Positions 18,024 to 26,962 of a DNA stretch of 33,852 nt are shown here, in pieces. Source of the stretch: Mycobacterium sp. (GTDB lineage Bacteria > Actinomycetota > Actinomycetes > Mycobacteriales > Mycobacteriaceae); contig JAFAID010000242.1 of assembly GCA_019236925.1 (NCBI GenBank), positions 1-33,852 of the forward strand. The letters are read 5' to 3'. Made by a program: the position numbers and the translations under genes. Below the pieces are notes generated by a model. It was not told the origin of the DNA. It worked only from the letters and a program-made list of their open reading frames with translations, and searched no databases. Position 1 is the first letter of the stretch; every line of letters begins with the position of its first letter.

Positions 18024-18664
18024 CCGACGATCTGACCGCCGCCGCCCGGATCCGCGACGCGGCGATCGAGCAGTTCGGCGAGCACGGCTTCGGCGTCGGG
18101 CTGCGCTCGATTGCTGAAGCGGCGGGTGTGAGCGCGGCGCTTGTCATCCACCATTTCGGCTCCAAGGACGGTCTGCGCAAAGCCTGCGACGACTACGTCG
18201 CCGAAGAGATCCGCAGCGGGAAGTCGGAGGCGATGCGCTCCAGCGATCCGGCCACCTGGTTCGCCGCGATGGCCGAGATCGAGGAGTACGCACCGTTGAT
18301 GGCCTACTTGGTCCGCAGCATGCAATCCGGTGGCGAGCTGGCGAACACGTTATGGCGCAAGATGATCGACGACGCTGAAGGGTATCTCGACGAAGGTGTG
18401 CGTACCGGCATCCTCAAACCCAGCCGAGATCCGCATGCCAGGGCGAAGTATCTGGCGATCACCGGCGGCGGCGGTTTCCTTTTGTACCTGCAGATGCACG
18501 AAACCCCAACGGATCTGCGTGCAGTGCTGCGCGACTACGCCCGTGACATGGTCCTTCCCTCCCTCGAGGTCTACACCGAGGGGCTGATGGTGGACAGCAC
18601 CATGTATGACGCCTTCCTGGAACAAGCAGAACGCCAAACAGCACAAGGAGAATCCGATGCTTGA
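18014..18664 (+). CDS. TetR-family repressor of the exporter operon (Rv1219c-like)
   Basis: 216 aa. The N-terminal TetR DNA-binding domain spans ~7-55: [20 protein letters not shown], then the helix-turn-helix [25 protein letters not shown]. The rest is a helical ligand-binding and dimerisation domain. It should repress the downstream ABC exporter until a drug or lipid ligand binds, acting at the palindromes over its own start. The 3' end overlaps the ATPase gene by 8 nt, with AAGGAG for that gene inside this reading frame. Confidence 0.93.
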   Translation: MRSADDLTAAARIRDAAIEQFGEHGFGVGLRSIAEAAGVSAALVIHHFGSKDGLRKACDDYVAEEIRSGKSEAMRSSDPATWFAAMAEIEEYAPLMAYLVRSMQSGGELANTLWRKMIDDAEGYLDEGVRTGILKPSRDPHARAKYLAITGGGGFLLYLQMHETPTDLRAVLRDYARDMVLPSLEVYTEGLMVDSTMYDAFLEQAERQTAQGESDA

Positions 18665-19589
18665 CAGCTACCAGGCGCCGATCGAAATCCATAATCTTAC
18701 AAAGAGTTTCGGCGCGGTCCGGGCACTGGACGGCCTGGAGTTGACGGTACGCGAGGGCGAGGTGCACGGCTTCCTCGGACCGAACGGCGCCGAAAAGTCG
18801 ACGACGATCCGGATACTGCTGGGAGTGGTGAAGGCCGACGGCGGAACGGCTCGGCTGCTCGGCGGCGACCCGTGGACCGACGCTGTCGAGCTGCACCGCC
18901 AGATCGCCTATGTCCCAGGCGATGTGACCCTGTGGCCCAACCTCACCGGCGGCGAGACCATCGACCTGCTGGCACGGATGCGCGGTGGTATTGACCAGAA
19001 TCGGCGCGCGGAGCTGATCGAGCGATTCGAGCTCGACCCTCACAAGAAGGCCCGGACCTACTCCAAAGGCAACCGCCAGAAAGTCTCGCTGATTTCCGCG
19101 TTCTCGTCACGGGCCCGGCTACTGCTGCTCGACGAGCCGAGCAGTGGCTTGGACCCCTTGATGGAGAACGTCTTTCAGCAGTGCGTCGCCGAAGCGCGCG
19201 ACCGCGGCGCGACCGTTCTGCTGTCCAGTCACATCCTGGCCGAGACCGAGGCGCTCTGCCAACGGGTGACGATCATCCGCGCCGGCCGGACCATCGAAAG
19301 CGGGACACTGGAATCGATGCGACACCTCAGCCGCACGTCGATCACCGCCGACTTGCTTCGCGACCCCGGCGACCTCACCTGCATTCGCGGCGTCGAGAAC
19401 GTCAGCTACGAAGGGACCATACTGCACGCCCACGTAGACAGCGAAGGCCTCGGCGAACTCATCCGCGTGCTCGGTCACACCGGCGTGCGCACTCTGGTCA
19501 GCAAGCCGCCCACCCTGGAAGAGCTCTTCATGCGCCACTACGGCGCCGACGGTCAACGTCAGCTGAGCCATCAAGGAGCGCGCCAATGA
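18657..19589 (+). CDS. ABC exporter ATPase with altered Walker A (Rv1218c-like)
   Basis: 310 aa ATP-binding subunit of a drug-type exporter; the Rv1218c homologue has been linked to multidrug efflux. The ABC domain occupies ~8-235, with the less usual signature YSKGNRQKV at 135-143, Walker B LLLLDE at 155-160, and H-loop His192 in SSHIL; a DUF4162-like tail follows. The Walker A reads GPNGAEKST (41-49): the Gly normally before the Lys is Glu46, codon GAA at 18792-18794. That should impair nucleotide binding unless compensated or a sequence error. The ATG follows AAGGAG with 6-nt spacing; the open frame upstream overlaps the TetR gene. The stop overlaps the permease start (ATGA). Confidence 0.94.
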   Translation: MLDSYQAPIEIHNLTKSFGAVRALDGLELTVREGEVHGFLGPNGAEKSTTIRILLGVVKADGGTARLLGGDPWTDAVELHRQIAYVPGDVTLWPNLTGGETIDLLARMRGGIDQNRRAELIERFELDPHKKARTYSKGNRQKVSLISAFSSRARLLLLDEPSSGLDPLMENVFQQCVAEARDRGATVLLSSHILAETEALCQRVTIIRAGRTIESGTLESMRHLSRTSITADLLRDPGDLTCIRGVENVSYEGTILHAHVDSEGLGELIRVLGHTGVRTLVSKPPTLEELFMRHYGADGQRQLSHQGARQ

Positions 19590-21226
19590 CTACCGTGCTG
19601 GAACGACCGCATCCACCGGCACACGAAGCGCCACAACGCGGTTCGGCGTTCACCGGCACACTCGGGCTGCTGCGCCTGTACCTGCGGCGCGACCGAGTGG
19701 TCTTGCCGCTCTGGGTGCTTCTACTTTCGCTACCGCTGTCGACCGTCTATGTCGGCAGCATCGAAAAGGTCTACCCCGACCAGGCAGCCCGCGCCGCCTT
19801 TGCCGCCACGATCATGGCCAGTCCGGCGCAACGGGCGCTCTACGGGCAGATCTACAACGACAGCCTTGGCGCAACCGGCATCTGGAAAGCCGGAATGTTC
19901 CATCTGCTGATCGCCGTAGCGGTCATTCTCACGGTCATCCGTCATACCCGCGCCGACGAAGAGACTGGCCGCACCGAACTGATCGACTCGACTGCGGTCG
20001 GCCGGTATGCCAGCCTGACCGCGGCCCTGCTGGTGTCGTTCGGGGCGTCCGTGATCACCGGCGCCCTCGGCGCGGCCGGGCTGCTCACCACCAGCGTGCC
20101 GCCGGAGGGCTCGTTGGCATTCGGGGCCGCGCTGGCCTGCTCCGGTGTGGTGTTCACCGCGGTGGCCGCGGTGGCCGCCCAGCTATCACCCAGCGCCCGG
20201 TTCGCCCGCGGCGCCGCATTCGCCGCGCTGGCAACCGCATTCACGCTGCGCGCCGTCAGTGACGCCGGTTCGGGCACCTTGTCGTGGCTCTCGCCGCTGG
20301 GCTGGTCGCTGCAGGTGCGTCCGTATGCGGGTGACCGGTGGTGGGTCCTGCTGCTACATCTTGCGACAACCATGGTGCTGACCGCGCTGGCATACCGGCT
20401 GCTTGCCGGTCGCGATGTCGGTGCAGGCTTGATCGCGGAGCGTCGGGGTCCAGCGACCGCAACGCCGTTGTTGCGCGGGGCCTTTGGGTTGGCCTGGCGG
20501 CTGGATCGCGGCGCACTGCTGCTGTGGACCGTCGGGCTGTGTCTATATGGCTTGCTTATCGGCAGCGTCGTGCACGGCATCAGTGACGAGCTGGGTGGCG
20601 GAATGGCGCAAGACATTGTCGAGCGGATGGGCGGCACGAGTGCATTGGAGCAGGCATTTGTCGCGGTGGCGTTTTGTATGCTGGGCATGATGGCGGCCGC
20701 ATTCGCCATCTCGCTGGCCCTGCGGCCGCATCAGGAGGAGGCCAGCCAGCGGGCCGAGACGGTCCTGGGCGGCGCGGTAGGCCGGAGCCGTTGGCTGGCA
20801 GGTCATCTGGCGATCGCGCTGCTGGGTTCTACTGCCGCGATGTTGATTGCCGCATCAGCGGCCGGACTGACCTACGGGGTCGCCGCCCACGACGTCGGCG
20901 GCAAGCTTTCGATGGTTGTCGCTACCGCCGCGGTGCAGCTGCCCGCGGTGTGGCTCTCCGCCGCGGTGACCGTCGCATTGTTCGGGCTGGCACCGAGATT
21001 CAGTCCGGTGGCGTGGGGTGTGCTGGTGGGATTCATCGCGCTGTACCTGATCGGGTCGCTATCGGGGTATCCCCAGTGGCTGCTCGACCTCGAACCGTTC
21101 GCGCACATTCCGCGGGTCACCGGAGGCGCCTTCACACCAGTTTCACTCCTGTGGTTGTTGGCGATCGACGCCGCGCTGATCGCGCTGGGAATGGCGGCCT
21201 TCCGCCGCCGCGACGTGCAGACCTGA
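19586..21226 (+). CDS. ABC exporter permease, 12-helix type (Rv1217c-like)
   Basis: 546 aa, matching the ~548 aa of Rv1217c. About twelve hydrophobic segments fall in two halves (~45-270 and ~300-540). The conserved entry [25 protein letters not shown] repeats in part as [21 protein letters not shown], suggesting a fused duplicated permease. The [19 protein letters not shown] and [29 protein letters not shown] loops are typical of antibiotic (tetronasin-type) exporters. AAGGAG lies 7 nt before the ATG and the gene is coupled by ATGA to the ATPase. It should form a homodimer or fused pore with two ATPase subunits at the inner membrane. Confidence 0.93.
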   Translation: MTTVLERPHPPAHEAPQRGSAFTGTLGLLRLYLRRDRVVLPLWVLLLSLPLSTVYVGSIEKVYPDQAARAAFAATIMASPAQRALYGQIYNDSLGATGIWKAGMFHLLIAVAVILTVIRHTRADEETGRTELIDSTAVGRYASLTAALLVSFGASVITGALGAAGLLTTSVPPEGSLAFGAALACSGVVFTAVAAVAAQLSPSARFARGAAFAALATAFTLRAVSDAGSGTLSWLSPLGWSLQVRPYAGDRWWVLLLHLATTMVLTALAYRLLAGRDVGAGLIAERRGPATATPLLRGAFGLAWRLDRGALLLWTVGLCLYGLLIGSVVHGISDELGGGMAQDIVERMGGTSALEQAFVAVAFCMLGMMAAAFAISLALRPHQEEASQRAETVLGGAVGRSRWLAGHLAIALLGSTAAMLIAASAAGLTYGVAAHDVGGKLSMVVATAAVQLPAVWLSAAVTVALFGLAPRFSPVAWGVLVGFIALYLIGSLSGYPQWLLDLEPFAHIPRVTGGAFTPVSLLWLLAIDAALIALGMAAFRRRDVQT

Positions 21227-21236
21227 GGAGGTTGTC

Positions 21237-21908
21237 ATGAAAACCGTTGGCAAAGGATTAATTTCAGCCGCTCTGGGCCTGGTGGCCTTTGGATTGATGC
21301 TGTTCCTGCCGGCCGGGACATTCCATTACTGGCAGGCATGGGTCTTCCTCGGGGTGTTCGCGCTCTCCACCTGGATCCCCAGCGTTTACTTGATGCGCAC
21401 GAACCCGGCCGCGCTCGAGCGGCGCATGCGTGGGCCGTTAGCGGAGACCCGAACGCTGCAGCGGATCGTTATCGCCGTCCTGTTTATCTGCTTTCCGGCC
21501 ATGTTCGTGGTCAGCGCGCTTGATCACCGCTTCGGATGGTCGCCGGTGCCGGCGTCGATCTCGATCGTCGGCGATGTCCTGGTCGCGGTCGGGCTTAGCG
21601 TCGCGATGCTGGTGGTCATCCAAAACGGCTATGCCGCAGTCAATGTCACCGTTGAGGTCGGCCAGCACCTGGTTTCCACAGGGCTGTACGGTCTGGTGCG
21701 GCACCCGATGTACACCGGAAACGTCATCTTGATGGTCGGCGTCCCGTTGGCTCTCGGCTCGTACTGGGGGCTGGTCTTGGTCATCCCCGGCCTGATCGTG
21801 CTCGCCCTGCGCATCCGCGATGAAGAAGACCTGCTCGAACACGAACTGAGCGGCTATCGCGAGTACACCCAACAGGTGCACTACCGCTTAGTGCCCTACG
21901 TGTGGTGA
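21237..21908 (+). CDS. Isoprenylcysteine/phospholipid methyltransferase-like membrane protein (Rv1216c-like)
   Basis: 223 aa, about five membrane helices. The C-terminal half has the signature of the ICMT/PEMT families: HLVSTGLYGLVRHPMYTGN, a long hydrophobic helix, and RDEEDLLEHELSGYREYTQQVHYRLVPYVW, which bind SAM and the lipid substrate. The likely reaction is SAM-dependent methylation of a lipid or isoprenoid; the true substrate is unknown. It begins 10 bp after the permease stop behind GAGGAGGT, so it is the last gene of the TetR-exporter operon and might modify the exported molecule. It converges with glgC. Confidence 0.9.
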   Translation: MKTVGKGLISAALGLVAFGLMLFLPAGTFHYWQAWVFLGVFALSTWIPSVYLMRTNPAALERRMRGPLAETRTLQRIVIAVLFICFPAMFVVSALDHRFGWSPVPASISIVGDVLVAVGLSVAMLVVIQNGYAAVNVTVEVGQHLVSTGLYGLVRHPMYTGNVILMVGVPLALGSYWGLVLVIPGLIVLALRIRDEEDLLEHELSGYREYTQQVHYRLVPYVW

Positions 21909-21924
21909 ACGCGCCGGCCGCGAG

Positions 21925-23139
21925 CTAGATCCAGACGCCCTTGCCCACCGCAACCACGCCGCCCGCGCTGATCGCGAAGCGTTCGCGATCCCTTTCCAGA
22001 TCCACCCCGACCATCTCGCCGGGTCCGACTACGACGTTCTTGTCCAGGATTGCGTGACGCACCACCGCACCGCGGCCGACGCGGGCGCCCGGCATGATCA
22101 CGCTGCCCTCCACGATCGCGCCGTCATCGACAACGACGTTCGACGACAGCACCGAATTGCGCACCGAAGAGGCCGAGATGATGCTGCCCGCGCCCACCAC
22201 CGACTCTTGCGCGGAGCCGCCGTTGACGAACTTGGCCGGCGCCAGATTCTCCGACTCCCCACGGATCGGCCAGCGTCGGTTGTACAGATTGAACACCGGA
22301 TGCACCGACACCAGATCCATGTGCGCGTCGTAAAAGGCGTCCAGCGTACCCACGTCGCGCCAATAGGCCCGGTCGCGGTCGGTGGCGCCGGGCACCTCGT
22401 TGTCGGAGAAGTCGTAGACCGCGGCCAATCCGTCGGAAACCAGCCGCGGAATGATGTCACCGCCCATGTCGTGATCGGAGTGATCTTCATCGGCATCCGC
22501 ACGGATCGCGTCGACGAGCACCTTGGTGGTGAAGATGTAGTTGCCCATCGAAACGAAAGTGGAATCCGGGTCGTCGGGCGCGCAGGGCGGCTCAACCGGC
22601 TTCTCGACGAAGCTGCGGATCCGCCCGGAATCGTCGGCGTCGAGGCAGCCGAACGCGCTTGCCTCGGCGCGGGGCACCCGAATGCCGGCCACCGTCACCC
22701 CGGCACCGCTATCGATGTGGAACCGCAGCATCTGCTCGGGGTCCATCCGATAAACATGGTCGGCGCCGAACACCACGATGTAATCGGGATCCTCGTCGAA
22801 GATCAGGTTCAACGATTGATAGATCGCGTCGGCGGAGCCGGTGTACCACCGCGGGCCGAGGCGCTGCTGCGCCGGCACCGGAGTGATGTATTCACCGGCC
22901 AGACCGGACAACCGCCAGTTCTGCGAAATATGACGGTCAAGTGAATGCGACTTGTATTGCGTGAGAACGCAGATCCTCAGATAGCGGGCGTTGACGAGAT
23001 TCGACAGCACGAAGTCGATCAGCCGATATGCGCCGCCGAAGGGAACCGCGGGTTTGGCCCGGTCCGCGGTCAACGGATACAACCGCTTGCCCTCCCCCCC
23101 GGCCAGGACGATGCCCAGCACGTGTGGCGCTTCCCTCAT
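21925..23139 (-). CDS. glgC: Glucose-1-phosphate adenylyltransferase GlgC
   Basis: 404 aa, the same length as M. tuberculosis GlgC. It makes ADP-glucose from glucose-1-phosphate and ATP. The N-terminal nucleotidyltransferase motif [28 protein letters not shown] is at ~9-36, with [16 protein letters not shown] following and the conserved [15 protein letters not shown]. The C-terminal ~130 residues are a left-handed beta-helix ([21 protein letters not shown]...). ADP-glucose feeds GlgM and trehalose/glucan synthesis. The ATG (MREAPHVLG) is preceded by TAGGTT at 23151-23146 with 6 nt between, a probable leaderless start. It diverges from glgM. Confidence 0.96.
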   Translation of the reverse strand: MREAPHVLGIVLAGGEGKRLYPLTADRAKPAVPFGGAYRLIDFVLSNLVNARYLRICVLTQYKSHSLDRHISQNWRLSGLAGEYITPVPAQQRLGPRWYTGSADAIYQSLNLIFDEDPDYIVVFGADHVYRMDPEQMLRFHIDSGAGVTVAGIRVPRAEASAFGCLDADDSGRIRSFVEKPVEPPCAPDDPDSTFVSMGNYIFTTKVLVDAIRADADEDHSDHDMGGDIIPRLVSDGLAAVYDFSDNEVPGATDRDRAYWRDVGTLDAFYDAHMDLVSVHPVFNLYNRRWPIRGESENLAPAKFVNGGSAQESVVGAGSIISASSVRNSVLSSNVVVDDGAIVEGSVIMPGARVGRGAVVRHAILDKNVVVGPGEMVGVDLERDRERFAISAGGVVAVGKGVWI

Positions 23140-23145
23140 GAATCA

Positions 23146-23151
23146 AACCTA
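23146..23151 (-). promoter_or_regulatory. -10 element TAGGTT of glgC
   Basis: On the minus strand TAGGTT ends 6 nt before the glgC ATG, with no ribosome-binding site visible. No good -35 was identified. Confidence 0.4.
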
Positions 23152-23280
23152 TCGGCCACCGCGAACCGCTGCCAGGGCATTCTCGCGATTGGCTCACGTT
23201 GACGGACTGTCCATCAAGCTATTTGGGCCAACCCGGCGACGGCGCCACCTGGAACCGACACCGAATGTGATTGTCCGTCT

Positions 23281-23311
23281 CTCCCCCGCAAGCGGGAGGT
23301 GCCCCCACCTC
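23281..23311. repeat. Double-hairpin short repeat between glgC and glgM
   Basis: Two adjacent small inverted repeats: CCCGC-aa-GCGGG (23285-23296) and AGGTG-cccc-CACCT (23297-23310). The sequence resembles a short dispersed intergenic element I recall from mycobacterial genomes. Only one copy was found by eye in this window. Confidence 0.4.
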
Positions 23312-23356
23312 GGGGCGACTCGCGGCCCGCATCGTCGGCGCACTACCGTGCCGGGT

Positions 23357-24529
23357 ATGCGGGTGGCGATGATGACTCGGGAGTATCCGCCGGAAATCTA
23401 CGGCGGCGCCGGCGTGCACGTAACCGAGCTCGTCGCACAGCTGCGCAAGCTGTGCCAGGTTGACGTGCACTGCATGGGCGCGCCCCGCGCGGGCGCGTTC
23501 ACGTACCAGCCCGACGCGCAGTTGCGCGGCGCGAACCCGGCACTATCGACGTTGTCGTCAGATCTGGTGATGGCCAATGCCGCCGCGGAGGCCAGCGTGG
23601 TCCACACCCACACCTGGTACACCTGCTTGGCCGGGCAGCTGGCGGCCTTGCTCTACGACGTCCCGCACGTGTTGACCGCGCACTCGCTCGAGCCGTTGCG
23701 GCCGTGGAAGGCCGCACAACTCGGCGGCGGCTACCGGATCTCGTCGTGGGTGGAACAGAGCGCGGTGACCGCAGCGGACGCCGTCATCGCCGTCAGCTCA
23801 GGCATGCGCGACGACGTGTTGCGGGTCTATCCGACGCTGGATCCTGGCCGGGTGCACGTCGTGCGCAGCGGGATCGACACCGAGGTGTGGCACCCGGGCG
23901 AGCCGGTGGGGTCCCTCCCGGGGGAGTCCGTGCTCGCCGACCTCGGCGTCGATCGCGGCCGGCCGATGGTCGCATTCGTCGGGCGGATCACCCCGCAGAA
24001 AGGCATCGCCCACCTGCTTGCGGCCGCACACCAGTTCAGCCCCGATGTGCAGTTAGTGCTGTGCGCAGGAGCGCCCGATACGCCCGAAATCGGCGCCGAA
24101 GTGAGCGCGGGGGTAGCCGAGTTGGCCCGCACGCGCACCGGCGTGTTCTGGGTCAGGGAAAGGCTGCCCATCGGCAAGATACGCGAAATACTCTCGGCTG
24201 CAGCAGTTTTCGTATGCCCTTCAGTGTACGAGCCGTTGGGCATCGTCAACCTCGAAGCGATGGCCTGCAGCACCGCGGTGGTGGCCTCCGATGTGGGTGG
24301 CATACCCGAGGTGGTCGCCGACGGAGTGACCGGTTCGCTGGTGCATTACGACCCCTACGACGCGGACGGTTATCAGACCAGGCTCGCTGAGGCGGTCAAC
24401 GCCCTGATCGCCGATCCAGACAAGGCCCAACGCTACGGCCAAGCGGGACGGCGGCGCTGCATCGCGGAATTCTCCTGGACACGCATCGCGGAACAGACGC
24501 TGGAGATCTACCGGAAGGTGTGCGCGTAA
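23357..24529 (+). CDS. glgM: Alpha-maltose-1-phosphate synthase GlgM (glycogen synthase-type, Rv1212c-like)
   Basis: 390 aa, near the ~387 aa of Rv1212c. It is a retaining GT-B glycosyltransferase that uses ADP-glucose and glucose-1-phosphate to make maltose-1-phosphate for GlgE-dependent alpha-glucan synthesis. The N-terminal acceptor loop MMTREYPPEIYGGAGVHVTEL is at ~5-25. The donor domain has VAFVGRITPQKGIAHLLAA and the catalytic block SVYEPLGIVNLEAMACSTAVVASDVGGIPEVV. The ATG start gives MRVAMMTREY; TACCGT at 23344-23349 ends 7 nt upstream. The open frame further upstream is the glgC shadow. Divergent glgC makes its substrate. Confidence 0.94.
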   Translation: MRVAMMTREYPPEIYGGAGVHVTELVAQLRKLCQVDVHCMGAPRAGAFTYQPDAQLRGANPALSTLSSDLVMANAAAEASVVHTHTWYTCLAGQLAALLYDVPHVLTAHSLEPLRPWKAAQLGGGYRISSWVEQSAVTAADAVIAVSSGMRDDVLRVYPTLDPGRVHVVRSGIDTEVWHPGEPVGSLPGESVLADLGVDRGRPMVAFVGRITPQKGIAHLLAAAHQFSPDVQLVLCAGAPDTPEIGAEVSAGVAELARTRTGVFWVRERLPIGKIREILSAAAVFVCPSVYEPLGIVNLEAMACSTAVVASDVGGIPEVVADGVTGSLVHYDPYDADGYQTRLAEAVNALIADPDKAQRYGQAGRRRCIAEFSWTRIAEQTLEIYRKVCA

Positions 24530-24562
24530 CGACACGTGCGACACGCGTTTGGTTCGGCGGGT

Positions 24563-24730
24563 TTAGCTGGTGACGCCTTTGAGTTCGTCGCCCAGGGCAG
24601 CGGCCTCGTCGGGTGTCAGCTCGACGACGAGGCGACCACCGCCCTCCAGCGGTACCCGCATCACGATGCCGCGCCCCTCCTTGGTCGCTTCCAACGGACC
24701 GTCTCCGGTCCGGGGCTTCATCGCCGCCAT
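24563..24730 (-). CDS. DUF3117 small protein (Rv1211-like)
   Basis: 55 aa from the ATG giving MAAMKPRTGDGPLEATKEG, followed by IVMRVPLEGGGRLVVELTPDE. This is the very highly conserved actinobacterial DUF3117 protein, function unknown and probably cytosolic. A GGAGGGAGC ribosome-binding site lies 5-8 nt before the ATG. A GTG at 24790 would give 75 aa, the length I recall in the H37Rv annotation, but the extra residues have no conserved character and lack a ribosome-binding site. It is the last gene of the minus-strand group starting at folP2. Confidence 0.9.
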   Translation of the reverse strand: MAAMKPRTGDGPLEATKEGRGIVMRVPLEGGGRLVVELTPDEAAALGDELKGVTS

Positions 24731-24896
24731 CGAGTGCTCCCTCCAGGTTCGAGCTGGCCCGCCGTCACGGACCTGGTCAGCGCCGGGCATGCCCCGCCAG
24801 CGGAATTCCAGCTATCCCCGGCATTGAACTGCAAATTCACTCCTCCATTGTTCCCTATCCGGCCCGCCAGGTGTACATGACCTCCGGGTCGGCGTT

Positions 24897-25487
24897 TCAA
24901 CGGGCTGTCTTAGGCACCCAGCATGTTCGGAGGTGATCGTCGACCATCCCGGTCGCCTGCATCAACGCGTACGCGGTGGTCGGCCCGACGAAACGGAACC
25001 CGCGCCGCTTCAGTTCACGTGCCATAGCGGTGGATTCCGCAGTCGTCGCAGGGACTTTGGAGGCGTCCGCGGGCCGGGGCCGTGGCGCCGGCGCGAACGA
25101 CCACAACAACTCGGAAAGGTCGTCGGGAGATCCCAGGTCGGCAGCGGCCCGCGCGTTGGCGATCGCCGCCTCGATCTTGGCGCGGTTGCGGACGATTCCC
25201 TGGTCGTCCATCAGCCGGGCAACGTCGGCATCGGTGTAGCGGGCGATCCTTTCGATGTCGAAGCCAGCGAACGCGCGCCGGAAGTTCTCCCGCTTGCGCA
25301 AAATGATCAGCCAGGAAAGGCCGCTTTGAAAGGCCTCCAGAGTCATCCGCTCGAACAACGGCACCCGCCCGTGCAGGGGCCGGCCCCATTCCTGGTCGTG
25401 ATAGTCCCGGTAGAGGGCAAAGTCAGGGCCCGGCCGACCCACCGCCCAGTCACAGCGGACCAGCCCGTCGTCGGGCGGCACGGTCAT
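24897..25487 (-). CDS. tag: DNA-3-methyladenine glycosylase I
   Basis: 196 aa, near the ~204 aa of M. tuberculosis TagA. It removes 3-methyladenine from alkylated DNA, starting base excision repair. The helix-hairpin-helix-like core includes GLSWLIILRKRENFRRAFAGFD. The zinc-snap ligands typical of Tag are present: Cys in RCDW, His in DYHDQEWG, and the C-terminal His and Cys in DDHLRTC. RFVGPTTAYALMQATGMVDDH is the conserved end. The ATG overlaps the stop of the upstream DivIVA-like gene by 4 nt. Confidence 0.95.
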   Translation of the reverse strand: MTVPPDDGLVRCDWAVGRPGPDFALYRDYHDQEWGRPLHGRVPLFERMTLEAFQSGLSWLIILRKRENFRRAFAGFDIERIARYTDADVARLMDDQGIVRNRAKIEAAIANARAAADLGSPDDLSELLWSFAPAPRPRPADASKVPATTAESTAMARELKRRGFRFVGPTTAYALMQATGMVDDHLRTCWVPKTAR

Positions 25488-25840
25488 GTCGGCTCCTGGT
25501 CGTCCCGAACGTCGGCGCCGGCATCTGCGTCGTCGGCCCGGACATCGGCCATCGCCGCGGCGTGCACCGACGAGAGTTGGCCGCGCAGCAAATCGAGTTC
25601 CTGGCCGAGCCGGTCCAGCACCCAGTCCACTTCGCTGGTCTTGTAGCCGCGCAGCGTCTGGGTGAACTTGACCGCGTCGACGTCGGCGCCGGTGACACCG
25701 GAGGCGGGCAGCACCGTCGGGGTCGTCCCCCTGGGCAGCGGCGGTAGCGGCTCACCGCGGCCGAACAGCAAGCTGACCACACCGAACAGCACGATCGCCA
25801 CGAGGACGAGCACCACTACGTACAGCAACACCAATGCCAC
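25484..25840 (-). CDS. DivIVA-domain small membrane protein (Rv1209-like)
   Basis: 118 aa. A single N-terminal membrane segment (MALVLLYVVVLVLVAIVLFGVVSLLF) is followed by a Pro-rich linker and a short DivIVA-like region at ~57-95 (VDAVKFTQTLRGYKTSEVDWVLDRLGQELDLL), the motif that in Wag31 begins a coiled coil and senses membrane curvature. The tail is Asp/Ala-rich. It is probably a membrane-anchored protein of the pole or septum; exact role unknown. It starts with GTG and ends coupled to tag. It is separated from gpgS by 75 bp containing a 45-bp repeat copy. Confidence 0.85.
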   Translation of the reverse strand: MALVLLYVVVLVLVAIVLFGVVSLLFGRGEPLPPLPRGTTPTVLPASGVTGADVDAVKFTQTLRGYKTSEVDWVLDRLGQELDLLRGQLSSVHAAAMADVRADDADAGADVRDDQEPT

Positions 25841-25866
25841 GTCACCGATATTGCCCTATTAGTCCC

Positions 25867-25911
25867 GTGGCGACCCGCTGCGCCCGGCTTCGCCGCGCTG
25901 GCGATCGCCAC
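25867..25911. repeat. 45-bp dispersed repeat, copy 1
   Basis: Begins GTGGCGACCCGCTGCG and ends CTGGCGATCGCCAC. It matches the copy at 25940-25984 at 44 of 45 positions (T versus C at position 24). Its ends GTGGCGA and TCGCCAC form terminal inverted repeats, so it could fold as a hairpin. It lies in the gap between gpgS and the DivIVA-like gene. Confidence 0.85.
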
Positions 25912-25915
25912 AGTC

Positions 25916-26962
25916 TCAGCGGGGCCGCAGCGGTCTCTGGTGGCGACCCGCTGCGCCCGGCTCCGCCGCGCTGGCGATCGCCACGGCGTTCATCGGCGGC
26001 CGGTCGGCCAGCGACACCGTCGAGGTGCGTGGGGTATAGCCCATACCATCTGGGCCGTCGACGAAGAACTGGGTTAAACCCACCCCGGAGTCGGGGATGC
26101 CGCAGCGCGAGAGCAGGGTCGCGACGACCTGACGGCTCATCGGGCCCAGCTCGGCCAGCGGCCGGTTGCGGTGGGCCCGCACGCCGAGGTTGACCTGCGC
26201 GATGGCGTCCAGGCCCAACCGGTCATAGGTGTCAACCAGTAGGCCGATCTCGACGCCGTATCCGGGCGCAAACGGCACCGACATCAGCAGTTCGCGGGTG
26301 GCCGCATACTCGCCACCCAGCGGCTGCAGCACACAACCCAGCTCGGGTCGCAGCGCCGCGAGCAGCGGCCGCGCCACCAACTCGGTGACCCGGCCACCGC
26401 CGGTGGCGCCTTCGCGGCCGCTGGCATCGCTGACATTCAGCGGTCGTCGGTAGAAGCTCTTGACCAGGTGTATGCCGTCCTCGGTGAGCAGCGGCCCGAG
26501 CAGCCGCGGCACGAACATCGGGTGCGGGTCGATCAGGTCGGAGTCGACGAACACCACGATGTCGCCATCGGTGGCGGCCAGTGACCGCCACAGCACCTCG
26601 CCTTTGCCGGGCCGCGGCGGAATCTGGGGCAAGGCTTGCTCTCTGGTGACGACGCGGGCGCCCGCGGCGATGGCCCGGATCTCGGTGTCGTCGGTGGAGC
26701 CCGAATCAAGCACGATCAGCTCATCGACCAGCCCGCCGACCAGCGGTGAAATGCTGTCGATCACCGATTCGACGGTGTCTTCCTCGTTGAGGGCAGGCAG
26801 CACGACCGAGATGGTTCGTCCGGCCCCTTTAGCTTTAGCCGTCACCAACTCGTCGACCGTCCAACCCGGACGAGTCCAACAGCGGTCGGCCAGCCAGACG
26901 TCGCCGGGCAGTGCGGTCAATGCCCCCTCGGCAGCGAGATCGACCAGCTCTGATGCCGTCAT
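25916..26962 (-). CDS. gpgS: Glucosyl-3-phosphoglycerate synthase GpgS, C-terminus extended by a repeat
   Basis: 348 aa; M. tuberculosis GpgS is 324 aa. It transfers glucose to 3-phosphoglycerate, the first step of methylglucose lipopolysaccharide synthesis, acting as a GT81 GT-A enzyme in the cytosol. Motifs: ISVVLPALNEEDTVESVI (51-68), DELIVLDSGSTDD (80-92), the metal-binding DSD at 140-142, PGKGEVLWRS, and the acceptor-side FAPGYGVEIGLLVDTYDRLGLDAI. The last ~20 residues (after DRPPMNA) are encoded by the 45-bp repeat copy 2 plus spacer and are not expected in the family. The ATG start (MTASELVDL) overlaps the folP2 stop (ATGA); the longer open frame lies inside folP2. Confidence 0.95.
   Translation of the reverse strand: MTASELVDLAAEGALTALPGDVWLADRCWTRPGWTVDELVTAKAKGAGRTISVVLPALNEEDTVESVIDSISPLVGGLVDELIVLDSGSTDDTEIRAIAAGARVVTREQALPQIPPRPGKGEVLWRSLAATDGDIVVFVDSDLIDPHPMFVPRLLGPLLTEDGIHLVKSFYRRPLNVSDASGREGATGGGRVTELVARPLLAALRPELGCVLQPLGGEYAATRELLMSVPFAPGYGVEIGLLVDTYDRLGLDAIAQVNLGVRAHRNRPLAELGPMSRQVVATLLSRCGIPDSGVGLTQFFVDGPDGMGYTPRTSTVSLADRPPMNAVAIASAAEPGAAGRHQRPLRPR
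25940..25984. repeat. 45-bp dispersed repeat, copy 2, inside the gpgS reading frame
   Basis: Nearly identical to copy 1, 73 bp away in the same orientation. On the minus strand it is read in frame by gpgS as VAIASAAEPGAAGRH, adding 15 codons near the C-terminus without a stop. Confidence 0.85.

Noticed and set aside
19181..19585. N-terminal extension of the exporter permease inside the ATPase gene
   Set aside because: It is a shadow frame of the ATPase gene (Arg/His/Pro-rich). The ATGA overlap and AAGGAG support the start at 19586.
21909..21924. GC-rich palindrome between the methyltransferase gene and glgC as a terminator
   Set aside because: The 16-bp gap has a short GC palindrome but no loop or U-tract; too weak to call.
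23910..23935. Possible repeat insertion in glgM (CCTCCCGGGGGAG motif)
   Set aside because: It encodes only a few residues different from H37Rv GlgM in a variable loop and has no second copy in the window.
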